From Chloroflexota bacterium (GTDB lineage: Bacteria > Chloroflexota > Anaerolineae > B4-G1), in the NCBI GenBank assembly GCA_024232355.1, contig JAAEPW010000053.1:1-13488 (forward strand): a stretch of DNA of 13,488 nt, written 5' to 3'. The notes under the pieces were generated by a model. It worked only from the letters and a program-made list of their open reading frames with translations. It was not told where the DNA came from and did no database searches. The position numbers were made by a program, and so were the translations under genes. Below are positions 1 through 7,100 of the stretch, piece by piece (position 1 is the stretch's first letter; the number at the start of each line of letters is the position of its first letter).

Positions 1-186
1 GGACAGCGACTTGCCCGGCGCAAAGGGGCGCGAGAGTTGGACGTAAGGCGGCTTCCAGAGCAGCGTGCCGTTGTCGATGCGTTCCCCAATCCATTGCTCG
101 ATTTCCTCGTTCTGGAATTGTTGAAAGGTCTGGACGTAGGTACGATAATTTCTTTGAACGGCGTCGAGAATTTCAAAGGGGTTCAC
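1..186 (-). CDS. N-terminus of large DEAD/DEAH (DUF1998/DruE-type) helicase, partial
   Basis: Sixty-two codons of a minus-strand gene that runs off the left edge. The start is GTG at 186-184, preceded by a good ribosome site (AGGAGG, seven bases upstream) and 16 bases after the stop of the preceding gene. The peptide begins NPFEILDAVQRNYRTYVQTF and continues with a W-x-G-x-R-I-x-x-G-x-LLW-x-PPYVQLSRPF stretch. From memory of the family, this short N-terminal module (TYVQTFxxFxN, then LLWxxPYVQLSRxF) opens the very long DEAD/DEAH-box helicases with a C-terminal DUF1998, including Druantia DruE. It does not resemble the usual N-termini of DISARM DrmA or DrmB. No helicase motif is inside the window, so the assignment rests on this N-terminal module only. 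It is the last visible gene of the long minus-strand operon. Confidence 0.55.
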   Translation of the reverse strand, partial: MNPFEILDAVQRNYRTYVQTFQQFQNEEIEQWIGERIDNGTLLWKPPYVQLSRPFAPGKSLS

Positions 187-202
187 TATTTAGCCTCCTG
201 TC

Positions 203-745
203 TCATCCCCAAAAACAACCCCACTCATCTTTTAGCACTTGTTGGACTCGCGCTGCAAGTGTGAATTGGCGACCTGTCTTGGGTAACGAATACGGCCACC
301 AGGCATCAAACTTGCGCATCCAGTAGAGATGCCATTGCTCGGTTTCAAGAGTCAAGCGTAGCTGGCAGATCGGGAACAGATACGTTTCTCCGTTCATACG
401 CTGTTGTATCTCATAGACACCGACAGCGGTTCCCTCATCGGTCAGGCGATAAGGCATCCGGCCTTTCAAGTGCTCATCTAACATCTTGCCAATGGTCTTG
501 ATCGCCCTGCGCGCAACGTCGGGGGGAATGATGCCGGGGTTGCGGATTGCCTCCAATCCAGTCTCGCCGCCTGCTTCATAGGCGTTCAGATAATAAGCAA
601 CCTCATTTACGGCAAGATCATGCTCGCCTGCATAGTCGTAAAATGCCGCTTTGTTGTCTTTTAGTTTCATCACATCCTTGGCAATACGCAGCATCGTCTC
701 GATGCTGCGATTATCAGCCGTCCATTGGTTCCATTCTTCATTCAT
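203..745 (-). CDS. DUF3024-like protein with N-terminal helical/HTH-like region
   Basis: A 180-residue soluble protein. It starts with ATG at 745, with GGAGGTGA just upstream. The C-terminal half (about residues 98-153) reads as a beta-rich unit ending WHLYWMRKFDAWWPY. That pattern resembles DUF3024, where a strand carrying a W-x-LYW signature is followed by an aromatic W-x-x-Y. The N-terminal half (residues 15-70) is helical and has a segment around DLAVNEVAYYLNAYEAG that could be a helix-turn-helix. No enzymatic motif is visible. It lies between a Cys-motif protein and the large helicase, 16 bases before the helicase start, so it is very probably co-transcribed with it. Function is unknown. 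A small accessory or DNA-contacting partner of the helicase is only inference. Confidence 0.75.
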   Translation of the reverse strand: MNEEWNQWTADNRSIETMLRIAKDVMKLKDNKAAFYDYAGEHDLAVNEVAYYLNAYEAGGETGLEAIRNPGIIPPDVARRAIKTIGKMLDEHLKGRMPYRLTDEGTAVGVYEIQQRMNGETYLFPICQLRLTLETEQWHLYWMRKFDAWWPYSLPKTGRQFTLAARVQQVLKDEWGCFWG

Positions 746-818
746 ACGTCACCTCCGCGATTGGTTATTTCTGTCAGTAATTCCAGGATGCCGTCGTCAA
801 TCCGGGACAATGCTGCCG

Positions 819-1346
819 CTATCGTTTACGGCGATTGCGGCGCGATTTGGCCTTTTGTTTCGGCGGCTTTTTCCGCGACTTGCGCCCAACCCGAGGCAAG
901 GAAAATGTCTTGGCATCGCCTGCCAGTATCTTTTGCAACTCGGCATAGGCAGGGTGTTTGGGATTAGAGGCCGCCCGTTTGACTATCTTGTAGTGTCGCT
1001 TCAACCGAGCCACATAACGCCGATCCGCCAACACCACATCCTCTACGAGTTGGAGTAGCTTTTCGGCATATTTGCTCTTGCGGTTCATCGGATCGAGGAA
1101 TGGCCCCGCCATATCGGATTTGCGGTCAAAGCTGTAGCTGATGGAAGCCAAAAAACGCTTTGGGTGCTTTTCCTCCACAATGTTGAGCGTCACACGCTGG
1201 CAGTCACAGGCCGGGTCAGGACAGTAAAATTCTACCATAGCATACGAGCCAGCAGGTAGTCCATTGTGCGGAGCGAGCAGATGCATCATTCGTATCTCTT
1301 TGTCTGCCAACTCGATATCCACGATGTAAAATGGAATCAGGTGCAT
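819..1346 (-). CDS. Conserved-looking hypothetical protein with CxxxxCxC motif and basic tail
   Basis: A 175-residue protein. The ATG at 1346 has AAGGAG seven bases upstream. The first 60 residues look like an alpha/beta domain holding YCPDPACDCQRV, with cysteines 42, 47 and 49. Such a CxxxxCxC cluster could bind a metal, although a fourth ligand is not obvious. Residues 80-150 are helical and charged. Residues 151-175 form an extremely basic tail (KKPPKQKAKSRRNRRKR), as found in nucleic-acid-binding extensions. I do not recognise a named family with confidence. The gene lies 18 bases after the HEAT-like gene and 73 bases before the DUF3024-like gene, in the same direction. This places it within the operon as cargo of the defence locus. 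A nucleic-acid contact is inference from the tail. Confidence 0.75.
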   Translation of the reverse strand: MHLIPFYIVDIELADKEIRMMHLLAPHNGLPAGSYAMVEFYCPDPACDCQRVTLNIVEEKHPKRFLASISYSFDRKSDMAGPFLDPMNRKSKYAEKLLQLVEDVVLADRRYVARLKRHYKIVKRAASNPKHPAYAELQKILAGDAKTFSLPRVGRKSRKKPPKQKAKSRRNRRKR

Positions 1347-1364
1347 TCCTTTCTCCTTGTTGTC

Positions 1365-2096
1365 CTATTTCTTCTCCAGATACTCGACCGCTTCCTCGTA
1401 ACTGACCTCTCCCATATGATAAAGCACAGTCAGGGCAGTCTTACGTACTTGGCGGCTGCGGTCGTTCCGCGCTGCATCCCAGATATGATCGAGCAGCATC
1501 GCGGGCATCCTATTCTGCTCATCATAATCACCACACTCCCACTTGTAGGCATTGTAGAGCGCGACTATCGCTTCCCCACGAATGTTGGACTTGGGATCGG
1601 ACAACATCTCGATCAAGGCATCCAGGGCTTTGATGTCGCCGGTGCGAGCGGCGATAGTGACCGCGAGTTTCACTGCGTGTACACGCCGACGTCGGGCAAA
1701 GTTGTCATAGCGACGACGGTAGCGGAATGATTCCAGCAAAAAGTCAATGGGAATCATCGCCGGACGGTCTATGCGAGCCAATTCCTCAAAGACGGTTCTA
1801 TCCACGTCAACATAGGCGGTTCCGCCGGCCTCTCGTGTGATGCGCTCTAACTCGATCAGTGTTGGGATGTGTTCTGGGGTCGGGCTGCCGCTTCTCTTTA
1901 GCTTGCTGATTTGCTTCCACACCACCTCGCGCTCCCGATCATGGTTTTGCATCGTCTCGCACAGCACCTCCAGCGCCTCTTGATACTGCGGGCGGAACCG
2001 GAGTTTGATCACGCGATCAGCGGCCATCCGCGCCAAATGGTCCAGGACGGCCCACGCGCCATCTGAGAAATTACCCGTGTCTTTTGAGTGATCCAA
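1365..2096 (-). CDS. HEAT-repeat-like helical protein
   Basis: A 243-residue, almost entirely alpha-helical protein. Residues about 145-240 show two or three HEAT/armadillo-like units: IKALDALIEMLSDPKSNIRG, then a helix ending in ALYNAY, then a unit with RSRQVRKTALTVLYHMG. The D-P-x-x-x-I-R-x-x-A pattern is typical of such repeats. The reading frame has no ATG near its beginning. The best start is TTG at 2096, with AAGGAG about ten bases upstream, and an in-frame stop lies shortly before it. The start overlaps the tail of a short upstream ORF, suggesting translational coupling. HEAT scaffolds usually bind proteins or DNA. No catalytic motif is visible and its role in the locus is unknown. Confidence 0.7.
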   Translation of the reverse strand: MDHSKDTGNFSDGAWAVLDHLARMAADRVIKLRFRPQYQEALEVLCETMQNHDREREVVWKQISKLKRSGSPTPEHIPTLIELERITREAGGTAYVDVDRTVFEELARIDRPAMIPIDFLLESFRYRRRYDNFARRRRVHAVKLAVTIAARTGDIKALDALIEMLSDPKSNIRGEAIVALYNAYKWECGDYDEQNRMPAMLLDHIWDAARNDRSRQVRKTALTVLYHMGEVSYEEAVEYLEKK

Positions 2097-2214
2097 GGGT
2101 CTTGCGCTCCTTTTTCACCTCGCCGGTTTGGGCATCTAGGTCTACAAACGTCGCGCTGCCCTGGCGGCCGTGGGTGACGAGTAGTCGCGCACCAGCCAGG
2201 CACTCGCTTTGCAC
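2071..2214 (-). CDS. Small ORF, possibly the 3' part of a broken gene
   Basis: The frame ending in TAA at 2071-2073 is stop-free from 2265 and looks coding: it contains CPVQSEC, then LLVTHGRQGSATFVDLDAQT, then GEVKKERK, with mostly G/C third positions. The only conventional in-frame start is GTG at 2214, which has no ribosome site and gives 47 residues. The coding look (KKWTSHRRSYCP) begins upstream of that GTG. An ATG at about 2250 in another frame (MDIP, then stop) would connect to it by a single-base shift, so a frameshifted small protein is plausible. It overlaps the TTG start of the HEAT-like gene by 26 bases. No family is recognised, and it may be either a real short gene or a remnant. 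Confidence 0.35.
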   Translation of the reverse strand: MQSECLAGARLLVTHGRQGSATFVDLDAQTGEVKKERKTLGSLKRHG

Positions 2215-2289
2215 CGGGCAGTACGAGCGTCTATGGGATGTCCATTTCTTACTTGTGAAATCATGTCAATCGCTGCTTGTTTTATCTTT

Positions 2290-2694
2290 TCAGGTGAATT
2301 GGGCGAGGAATTCGGCAGCAGAGAGGATACTGATCCCCTCGTACTCGACAAGGTCTAGGAGGTGATGATCGCCAGATACGATCACCCCAGCACCAGCTAC
2401 CAGGGCACATTCTATGAACTTGTCGTCGTCAGGATCGTCAGCTACCGCGTGGAGAGTCCCGGTGATTTCTACATTTTCAGATACACGCCGCAGATCATAA
2501 AGGACAGCCCGAATGTGGTTTTCCGAAAAGCCAAATGGCACGCGCAATTTTCGAGTCAGTTCGGCCATCGTCTCTGAGCAGTGCATGTGTTGGACGACCT
2601 GGGAGCGCACCAACAGCAAACATTGGTACGGCTTGCCGCGCCACAGCAGGCCCGATATCCAAACGTTGGTATCAAATACGACTCGCTCTGTCAC
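2290..2694 (-). CDS. PIN-domain ribonuclease toxin of a type II toxin-antitoxin pair
   Basis: A 134-residue PIN-domain protein of the kind called putative toxin-antitoxin toxin component. The acidic active-site residues are visible: Asp8 in VVFDTNVWIS, Glu41/Glu45 in ETMAEL, Asp89-91 in DDPDDDKFIE and Asp109 in VSGDHHLLDL. This is the usual PIN set that binds Mg/Mn and cleaves RNA. I place the start at GTG 2694-2692. It shares the GTGA junction with the stop of the antitoxin gene, the classic coupled arrangement, and the protein then begins directly at the first PIN strand. A longer frame upstream is open but only overlaps the antitoxin. Its length is normal for the family. It sits inside the defence operon, downstream of the methyltransferase. 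Confidence 0.9.
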   Translation of the reverse strand: MTERVVFDTNVWISGLLWRGKPYQCLLLVRSQVVQHMHCSETMAELTRKLRVPFGFSENHIRAVLYDLRRVSENVEITGTLHAVADDPDDDKFIECALVAGAGVIVSGDHHLLDLVEYEGISILSAAEFLAQFT

Positions 2695-2945
2695 GGATAC
2701 ACGCCACCTTCGTGGAGCAGTTTGTCCATGAACTGTTCGCGTTCTTCTTCGGTCAGGCTGTCCCAATCCAGACCACGCTCCGCGCAGAGCGCGCGTACTC
2801 GCTGATTCCCATAGTCCACCAGATTTTCGAATTCATCGAGCTGTGGAATGAGTTTTTTCAACACGGCCCGCTTGGCTGCCGGTGAGACCTGCTGCACCCA
2901 CTCGACGATCTGGGATTCCGGTATCTTGAGCGTCACTGTTTCCAT
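2691..2945 (-). CDS. Antitoxin partner of the PIN toxin
   Basis: An 84-residue protein starting METVTLKIPESQIVEWVQQV. The short N-terminal strand followed by acidic helices is the usual build of antitoxins that pair with PIN toxins. The C-terminal half contains LTEEEREQFMDKLLHEG and should wrap the toxin. The ATG at 2945 has AGGAGGT five bases upstream. The stop overlaps the toxin start (GTGA). A promoter-like TATAAT lies about 40 bases upstream. These pairs normally repress their own promoter. The fold is not certain from sequence alone, but position, length and coupling make the role likely. Confidence 0.8.
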   Translation of the reverse strand: METVTLKIPESQIVEWVQQVSPAAKRAVLKKLIPQLDEFENLVDYGNQRVRALCAERGLDWDSLTEEEREQFMDKLLHEGGVYP

Positions 2946-2983
2946 TCTGACCTCCTGTCAAACTCTTTTTTTTTACAGGATTC

Positions 2984-3014
2984 ATTATACACTATTTCCT
3001 CATTATTGCTTGAA
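2984..3014 (-). promoter_or_regulatory. Candidate promoter of the toxin-antitoxin pair
   Basis: On the minus strand a perfect TATAAT (2989-2984) lies about 40 bases before the antitoxin ATG. A weak TTCAAG at 3014-3009 could be the -35 element, with a long 19-base spacer. The sequence overlaps the last codons of the methyltransferase gene. It would let the pair be expressed independently of the long operon. The -10 is convincing; the -35 is not. Confidence 0.45.
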
Positions 3015-6000
3015 CGATTCCAATTGGTCAAACGCCTCCAACACCATCCGCTTGGTCCGATACTCCCCGTACTTGGCCTCATCCTTGCGGCGGACGATAG
3101 GGAAGGTATCCAGGATATAGTCCAACTCCTCGCGGGTGAGGCCGTAGAGATGGGCGTAGAGACCATCCAACTCGGCACGCAGGACGGCGCGGCGTTCCTC
3201 GTCCCAGATGAAGGGAGCGGGCGTGGAGGTGGTGGCCCATTCCGGCGGCGGGCTGGTGTGGATGGGCGCATCCTTGAACCAGCGCGCCCACGTCTCCGGC
3301 CCGACCTCGTCCAGGATGTCTTGGGCAAAGGCTTGCAGGTCCCAGGCGGTGTAGGTGAGTTCGATCACGCGGGGAACGATGAAATCGAGGGAATCCAAAG
3401 CGTAGCGGTCAGGTGAGAGGACGGGAAGTTGTTTGAGGATGTAGAAGTTGAAGTTGGCCCCTCCCAGGGTTTGACGGAGCACAAAATCCAAGCAAAAGCT
3501 GTTTGTGTTTGCCAATAACACTGCAGCGGATTGTGCTGCCACAAGTCTGGGGATAACCAAGTGAACTGAATCAAGCGCACCTATGAACGGAAGAACTGCG
3601 AAAATAGCAGTTCGTTCATCAGTACTGCGAGCAATCTTGCGAAATGCAACTAGCCATTCTCTTTCCGAAGCGATGGACTGAGAGAATTCCTCGATGTGGG
3701 ATCTATCAATCCATAGACGAGTTGAAATCTTGAGGTTCGGATCTCGATGTTCAACGGCTAAGGTTTCACGATGCTCTTGACCACTTTGATCATATGTCGC
3801 AAATCGGTGGTCGAACTGATGCAATAGCCTAGCTTCGTATAAAGGAATCTTCTCGCTCCACCTTGAGTCTACTGCTACCTCTTGAGCTAGATGAAACAAA
3901 TGAGCTGCACTACTGGAATGAAACATAGTAGTGAGTTTTACGTTCCAAGGATTTCCTTCGTCTTGTTCATTCACCAACACCGGTGTAGCACGGTAGAGCT
4001 TACGAGTCAACTCGGCATCCTGTCGAGTGCGAAAGACCGGCACGGTGCGAGTGTTGGGGTTCATCAGTGCTAGGTCTTTCCGGTTCAGAGGGAAACGACG
4101 CTCCAGGTCAGTCAGTTCGTCTGTTGTATGCAGAAAGAAGGCAAAGTCAGCTTCGGTGGCGCCGCCACCGACCAGGGTGAGCAGACAAAACTTCATCCGG
4201 CTATCCACTTGAGGAAAGAGCTTGCGTCTGTTCTCAAAGTCGTAGAGGCTTGTCAATCGTCCCCTGTCTACCAGGTCAGTGAAGAAGCCGCGGTAGGTAT
4301 AGTCCGTTGCGATGCCAGTAGGCACTATGATGCCCGCTCGTCCATTGGAGGCAATGATCTGGCGGCCCAGCCCTGCAAACACAGCATAGGTGTTGATGTC
4401 GCCACCAGCGGTCAGTAGGAAACGGCACGAATCCCGCAAGAAGTGGCCTATAGCCTCGCTCTCTCGCAGGGTAGCAACGTAGGCGACGTGAAGGACAGGA
4501 TTGGTCTGAGGTAGCTTGAGGATCAGTCGACGCCGCTCGGTAGGAGTGCGGGCATTGGCTATCTCTGGGGCCTTGTCAGCGAAAAACTCTTTCTCTTGCA
4601 GCTTGATCCGCTCCCACGGCGGATTACCCAACACCACGTCAAAACCCCCCGCGCCATCGTCGGCAAACACATCGGGGAACTCTAAATGCCAATGAAAGAA
4701 GCGATACCGCTCGGCCAGGGCCTCGATCTGTTCCAACGCTTCCGGCGGCAGGGTCTCGGGGCCTTGCTCGCGCAGCCGGATGAACTCGCCGTGGGTGGGT
4801 GTCCAGGTGGGCGCGGAGACCTGCGCCCCTACAGTGGTCAACGGCCAGAAAAAGGCGGCGGTCCAAAAGTCGGCCTCTAGCTTTTTCCTGCGGTAATCGT
4901 CTGCCGTGAGGTACTCGGCGTAGCGCTCCCGCGCCATCTTGGGCTGCTCCTCGGCCAAACCGGCGATGGTGACATATTCCTGGTGTACGGCGCCGCCCGG
5001 CTCGTAGAGCGTCACCTGGAAGAACCGGCCCTGCACCGCGCCCGCCTCCCATTCCTTCAACTCGCGCCGGTTGCGCGCCCGCACCGCCTTGGCCACGGCT
5101 TTGTCGTCGCCGGTGACGGGCTTGAAGGCGTCGGTGGGAATACCGGCGTCCATCAGTTCGGGCGTCGCCCCGATGAGCGAGTTGCCGCATTTGATGTGGT
5201 GGTCGAGAAAGCTGAGAGGTTTGTCGGCCACGCTGGCGTTGATCCACAGGCTCACCTTGCACAACTCTACCGCCATCGGGTTCAAGTCCACACCGTAAAT
5301 GCAGTGGGCCAGCACGTCCCGCTTGGCAGCCTGGACTTGGGCCTCGGTCGGATACTCGTCGCCGGTGCGGATGCGGGCCAGTTCCGCCCCCATCACGTTA
5401 TTCGCCTTGACCAAAAAGTGACCGCTGCCCACCGCCGGGTCGAGCACCTTGACGGACAGAATGGCGGCCTCGCCCGCGGCACGCTGCTCGCCGGTGAGGC
5501 CCGCATAGTCGGTCAGCAGGCCCGACGTCGCCTCACCGATGTCGCCTTCCTCGATCACACATAATCCCGCCGCTGTCAGCCGTTCCCGCATCACGGGCAA
5601 GAGCGCGCTCTTGATCAACTCGTTGACCAACGACGGATGGGTATAGAAAGAGCCGGTGGTCTTGCGCTCCGAGCCACGCGGGTCGAGGAAAAAAGTGTTG
5701 GCCGGGACCTGTCGGCCGTTTACCTCATCGGGGCCGGTCGTGACGCGGGGGGTAAAGTCGAGCAGGCTCTCATAGATCGAACCGAGTTCCTCTACCCCTA
5801 GGTCGGCGTAAGAGATGCGCTGGAGCACCCCCTCGCGCTCGATGAGAGTCAGGGCGCGGATAGCGCGGAGAAGATCGCTGTTGCAGACCCCCCTCCCCAA
5901 CCCTCCCCCCTGAGAAGGGGGAGGGAATCTATCTAGCAGGGGTGTTTGGTCCTGAGCAAAGAGCATGCCGTTGTAGCCAAAGATGTCCAATTCTGGCACA

Positions 6001-7100
6001 CCCTCGCGCACCATGCGGAACGTGACCCGGAGACCGTGCCACAGATCGGCAAAATCGTCTTCCCGGGGAATGTCGCCCTCGGCGCGGGTGCGCAACCGGG
6101 CGATGGAATAGCTTTCAGCGTAGAGGGAATCGCGACCGGGCATCATCCCGCGCTGCTCGGCAAAGAGCAAAAAGAGCACCCTGTAGATGACGTGGAGGAT
6201 CTCGCTATAGTACCGGCGGCAAAGAGCGTCGTCCCCTTCGGCAAGCTCAGGGCCAGCGCCTTGCAAGCGCCGGATCAAATCGCCATCGAGGAAACCGTTG
6301 CCCAGCGTCTCGATGGCCTGGCGCACCTGCCCCCGCAGATCCTCGCCCACCTTGATCCCTGTGGCTATCGAGTCCTTGTAGAATTGCTCCAAAGGCATCA
6401 AGACTTCCAAAGTCTTGGAGACTTTGGAAGTCTGAATGAATCGGCTGGCGTGGCAGATGCGGTAAAGAGCGCGAAAGTCGCCATAGTTGCGGGTTTCTAG
6501 GATGGATTCGAGGTCGAACTGGACATAGCCCTTGCTGAAGGTGTGGTGGTAGTCGCGCAGGATGCGCAGCAGGATGCCGTTGGTCAACACGGCCCACAGG
6601 TCGGCGGTGCTGGCGTTGAGAAAAGCCTGGAGCATGTCGTGGGGAGATTTGGCCTTGATGCGGCGCCCGGTAGCCGTCCGGGCGTCCAGGTCCTGGGAAG
6701 GGATGATGGTATGGAGTATGGGCGCGCCTTCCCTTCCCCACCCTCTGTGTGAGAGGGAGTAACGCAGCTTGCCTGCCTCATCGAGGATCGTATCGCCCCG
6801 CAAATAGACGGGGTCAAAATCAAGCAACTGAAAGAGAGGCAGCAGCCAACGGGCGCGAACTTGGGAGACGTCCATCATTGGGAGATCGTTGCGGACGGCG
6901 TCCCAGCGCTCCAGGAGCAGTTCCCAAGCGGTAGCGATGGTCTCTTCCAGCACGGCGGGGCTTTTTGGGGCATCGGCCCAGGGCAGGGCAAACGACACAG
7001 GTTTGACCCCACGCTGGCGGGAGCCAGGCTCGCGCACGTTTTCGATAAAGGCGGCAGAGATCAAACCGCCGGAGGTAGTGATGTGGGTGGGTGTGGTCAT
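3003..7100 (-). CDS. drmMI: DrmMI-like / Eco57I-type adenine-specific DNA methyltransferase
   Basis: A 1365-residue protein predicted to transfer a methyl group from SAM to adenine N6 in a specific DNA site. SAM-binding motif I is DPAVGSGHFLVKA (about residue 553), preceded by GSFYTHPSLV (about 481). The acidic motif VDLNPMAVELCK lies near 604 and the catalytic motif NPPWERI near 826. Residues 1-400 are a helical N-terminal region and about 900-1365 a target-recognition-like C-terminus. No PD-(D/E)XK nuclease motif was seen, so it is more like a stand-alone methylase (DISARM DrmMI, PglX relatives) than a type IIG enzyme. The start ATG at 7100 follows AAAAGGA and overlaps the stop of a 36-codon ORF. 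In DISARM this enzyme marks self DNA. Its partner SNF2 helicase is encoded upstream. Several palindromic repeats are inserted in frame, described separately. Confidence 0.85.
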   Translation of the reverse strand: MTTPTHITTSGGLISAAFIENVREPGSRQRGVKPVSFALPWADAPKSPAVLEETIATAWELLLERWDAVRNDLPMMDVSQVRARWLLPLFQLLDFDPVYLRGDTILDEAGKLRYSLSHRGWGREGAPILHTIIPSQDLDARTATGRRIKAKSPHDMLQAFLNASTADLWAVLTNGILLRILRDYHHTFSKGYVQFDLESILETRNYGDFRALYRICHASRFIQTSKVSKTLEVLMPLEQFYKDSIATGIKVGEDLRGQVRQAIETLGNGFLDGDLIRRLQGAGPELAEGDDALCRRYYSEILHVIYRVLFLLFAEQRGMMPGRDSLYAESYSIARLRTRAEGDIPREDDFADLWHGLRVTFRMVREGVPELDIFGYNGMLFAQDQTPLLDRFPPPSQGGGLGRGVCNSDLLRAIRALTLIEREGVLQRISYADLGVEELGSIYESLLDFTPRVTTGPDEVNGRQVPANTFFLDPRGSERKTTGSFYTHPSLVNELIKSALLPVMRERLTAAGLCVIEEGDIGEATSGLLTDYAGLTGEQRAAGEAAILSVKVLDPAVGSGHFLVKANNVMGAELARIRTGDEYPTEAQVQAAKRDVLAHCIYGVDLNPMAVELCKVSLWINASVADKPLSFLDHHIKCGNSLIGATPELMDAGIPTDAFKPVTGDDKAVAKAVRARNRRELKEWEAGAVQGRFFQVTLYEPGGAVHQEYVTIAGLAEEQPKMARERYAEYLTADDYRRKKLEADFWTAAFFWPLTTVGAQVSAPTWTPTHGEFIRLREQGPETLPPEALEQIEALAERYRFFHWHLEFPDVFADDGAGGFDVVLGNPPWERIKLQEKEFFADKAPEIANARTPTERRRLILKLPQTNPVLHVAYVATLRESEAIGHFLRDSCRFLLTAGGDINTYAVFAGLGRQIIASNGRAGIIVPTGIATDYTYRGFFTDLVDRGRLTSLYDFENRRKLFPQVDSRMKFCLLTLVGGGATEADFAFFLHTTDELTDLERRFPLNRKDLALMNPNTRTVPVFRTRQDAELTRKLYRATPVLVNEQDEGNPWNVKLTTMFHSSSAAHLFHLAQEVAVDSRWSEKIPLYEARLLHQFDHRFATYDQSGQEHRETLAVEHRDPNLKISTRLWIDRSHIEEFSQSIASEREWLVAFRKIARSTDERTAIFAVLPFIGALDSVHLVIPRLVAAQSAAVLLANTNSFCLDFVLRQTLGGANFNFYILKQLPVLSPDRYALDSLDFIVPRVIELTYTAWDLQAFAQDILDEVGPETWARWFKDAPIHTSPPPEWATTSTPAPFIWDEERRAVLRAELDGLYAHLYGLTREELDYILDTFPIVRRKDEAKYGEYRTKRMVLEAFDQLESFKQ
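4810..4834. repeat. GC-rich short inverted repeat inside the methyltransferase gene
   Basis: GGCGC (4810-4814) and GCGCC (4823-4827) flank an 8-base loop, followed by the tail CCTACAG. Read on the minus strand it is CTGTAGGGGCGCAGGTCTCC, which I associate with a dispersed repeat common in Chloroflexota-like genomes. It encodes part of TTVGAQVSAPTWTP around residue 758 and keeps the frame. The arms are short, so chance is possible. Confidence 0.4.
5887..5928. repeat. G/C-tract palindromic repeat inserted in frame in the methyltransferase gene
   Basis: CCCTCCCCC (5901-5909) and GGGGGAGGG (5917-5925) form a perfect 9-base stem with a 7-base loop, next to a CCCCTCCCCAA tract. The minus strand encodes PPPSQGGGLGRGV near residues 390-402. 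This is the well-known translation product of a dispersed intergenic and intragenic palindrome found in many bacteria. It interrupts what otherwise looks like ordinary helical protein sequence. Confidence 0.75.
6234..6252. repeat. Degenerate PELVEG-type repeat inside the methyltransferase gene
   Basis: The minus strand reads CCCTGAGCTTGCCGAAGGG, one base away from the dispersed element CCCTGAGCTTGTCGAAGGG. It is translated as PELAEG (about residue 285), where full elements give PELVEG. Its presence in frame inside a gene is typical of this element. Confidence 0.65.
6401..6433. repeat. 33-base perfect palindrome (14-base arms) in the methyltransferase gene
   Basis: AGACTTCCAAAGTC (6401-6414) is the exact reverse complement of GACTTTGGAAGTCT (6420-6433), with a 5-base loop TTGGA. 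The element is 33 bases, exactly 11 codons, and encodes QTSKVSKTLEV near residues 222-233 without breaking the frame. A 14-base perfect inverted repeat is far beyond chance. It looks like a mobile palindromic element that settled in a coding region. Confidence 0.85.
6730..6760. repeat. Second G/C-tract palindrome in the methyltransferase gene
   Basis: CCCTCT (6741-6746) pairs with AGAGGG (6752-6757) after a 5-base loop and is preceded by CCCTTCCCCA. It is translated as SLSHRGWGREGAP near residues 114-123. The layout matches the dispersed CTCCCTCTC...GAGAGGG repeat family and is related in style to the one at 5887-5928. Confidence 0.6.

Noticed and set aside
742..810. 22-codon TTG ORF ending in an ATGA overlap with the DUF3024-like gene
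   Set aside because: It has a neat junction, but a TTG start without ribosome site and very short length. It is more likely a leader segment.
2142..2351. 69-codon minus-strand ORF overlapping the toxin end
   Set aside because: The first half overlaps the PIN gene out of frame and the second half is Ala/Arg-rich. The competing frame at 2071-2265 looks more like protein.
4639..5564. Long ORFs of about 200 codons in other frames (4639-5262 minus, 4983-5564 plus)
   Set aside because: They lie within the methyltransferase gene, are Arg/Gly/His-rich shadows of high-GC codons and lack motifs.
3003..7100. Restriction nuclease domain in the methyltransferase (type IIG enzyme)
   Set aside because: I looked for a PD-(D/E)XK arrangement in the N-terminal region and saw none. 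Only methyltransferase motifs are visible.
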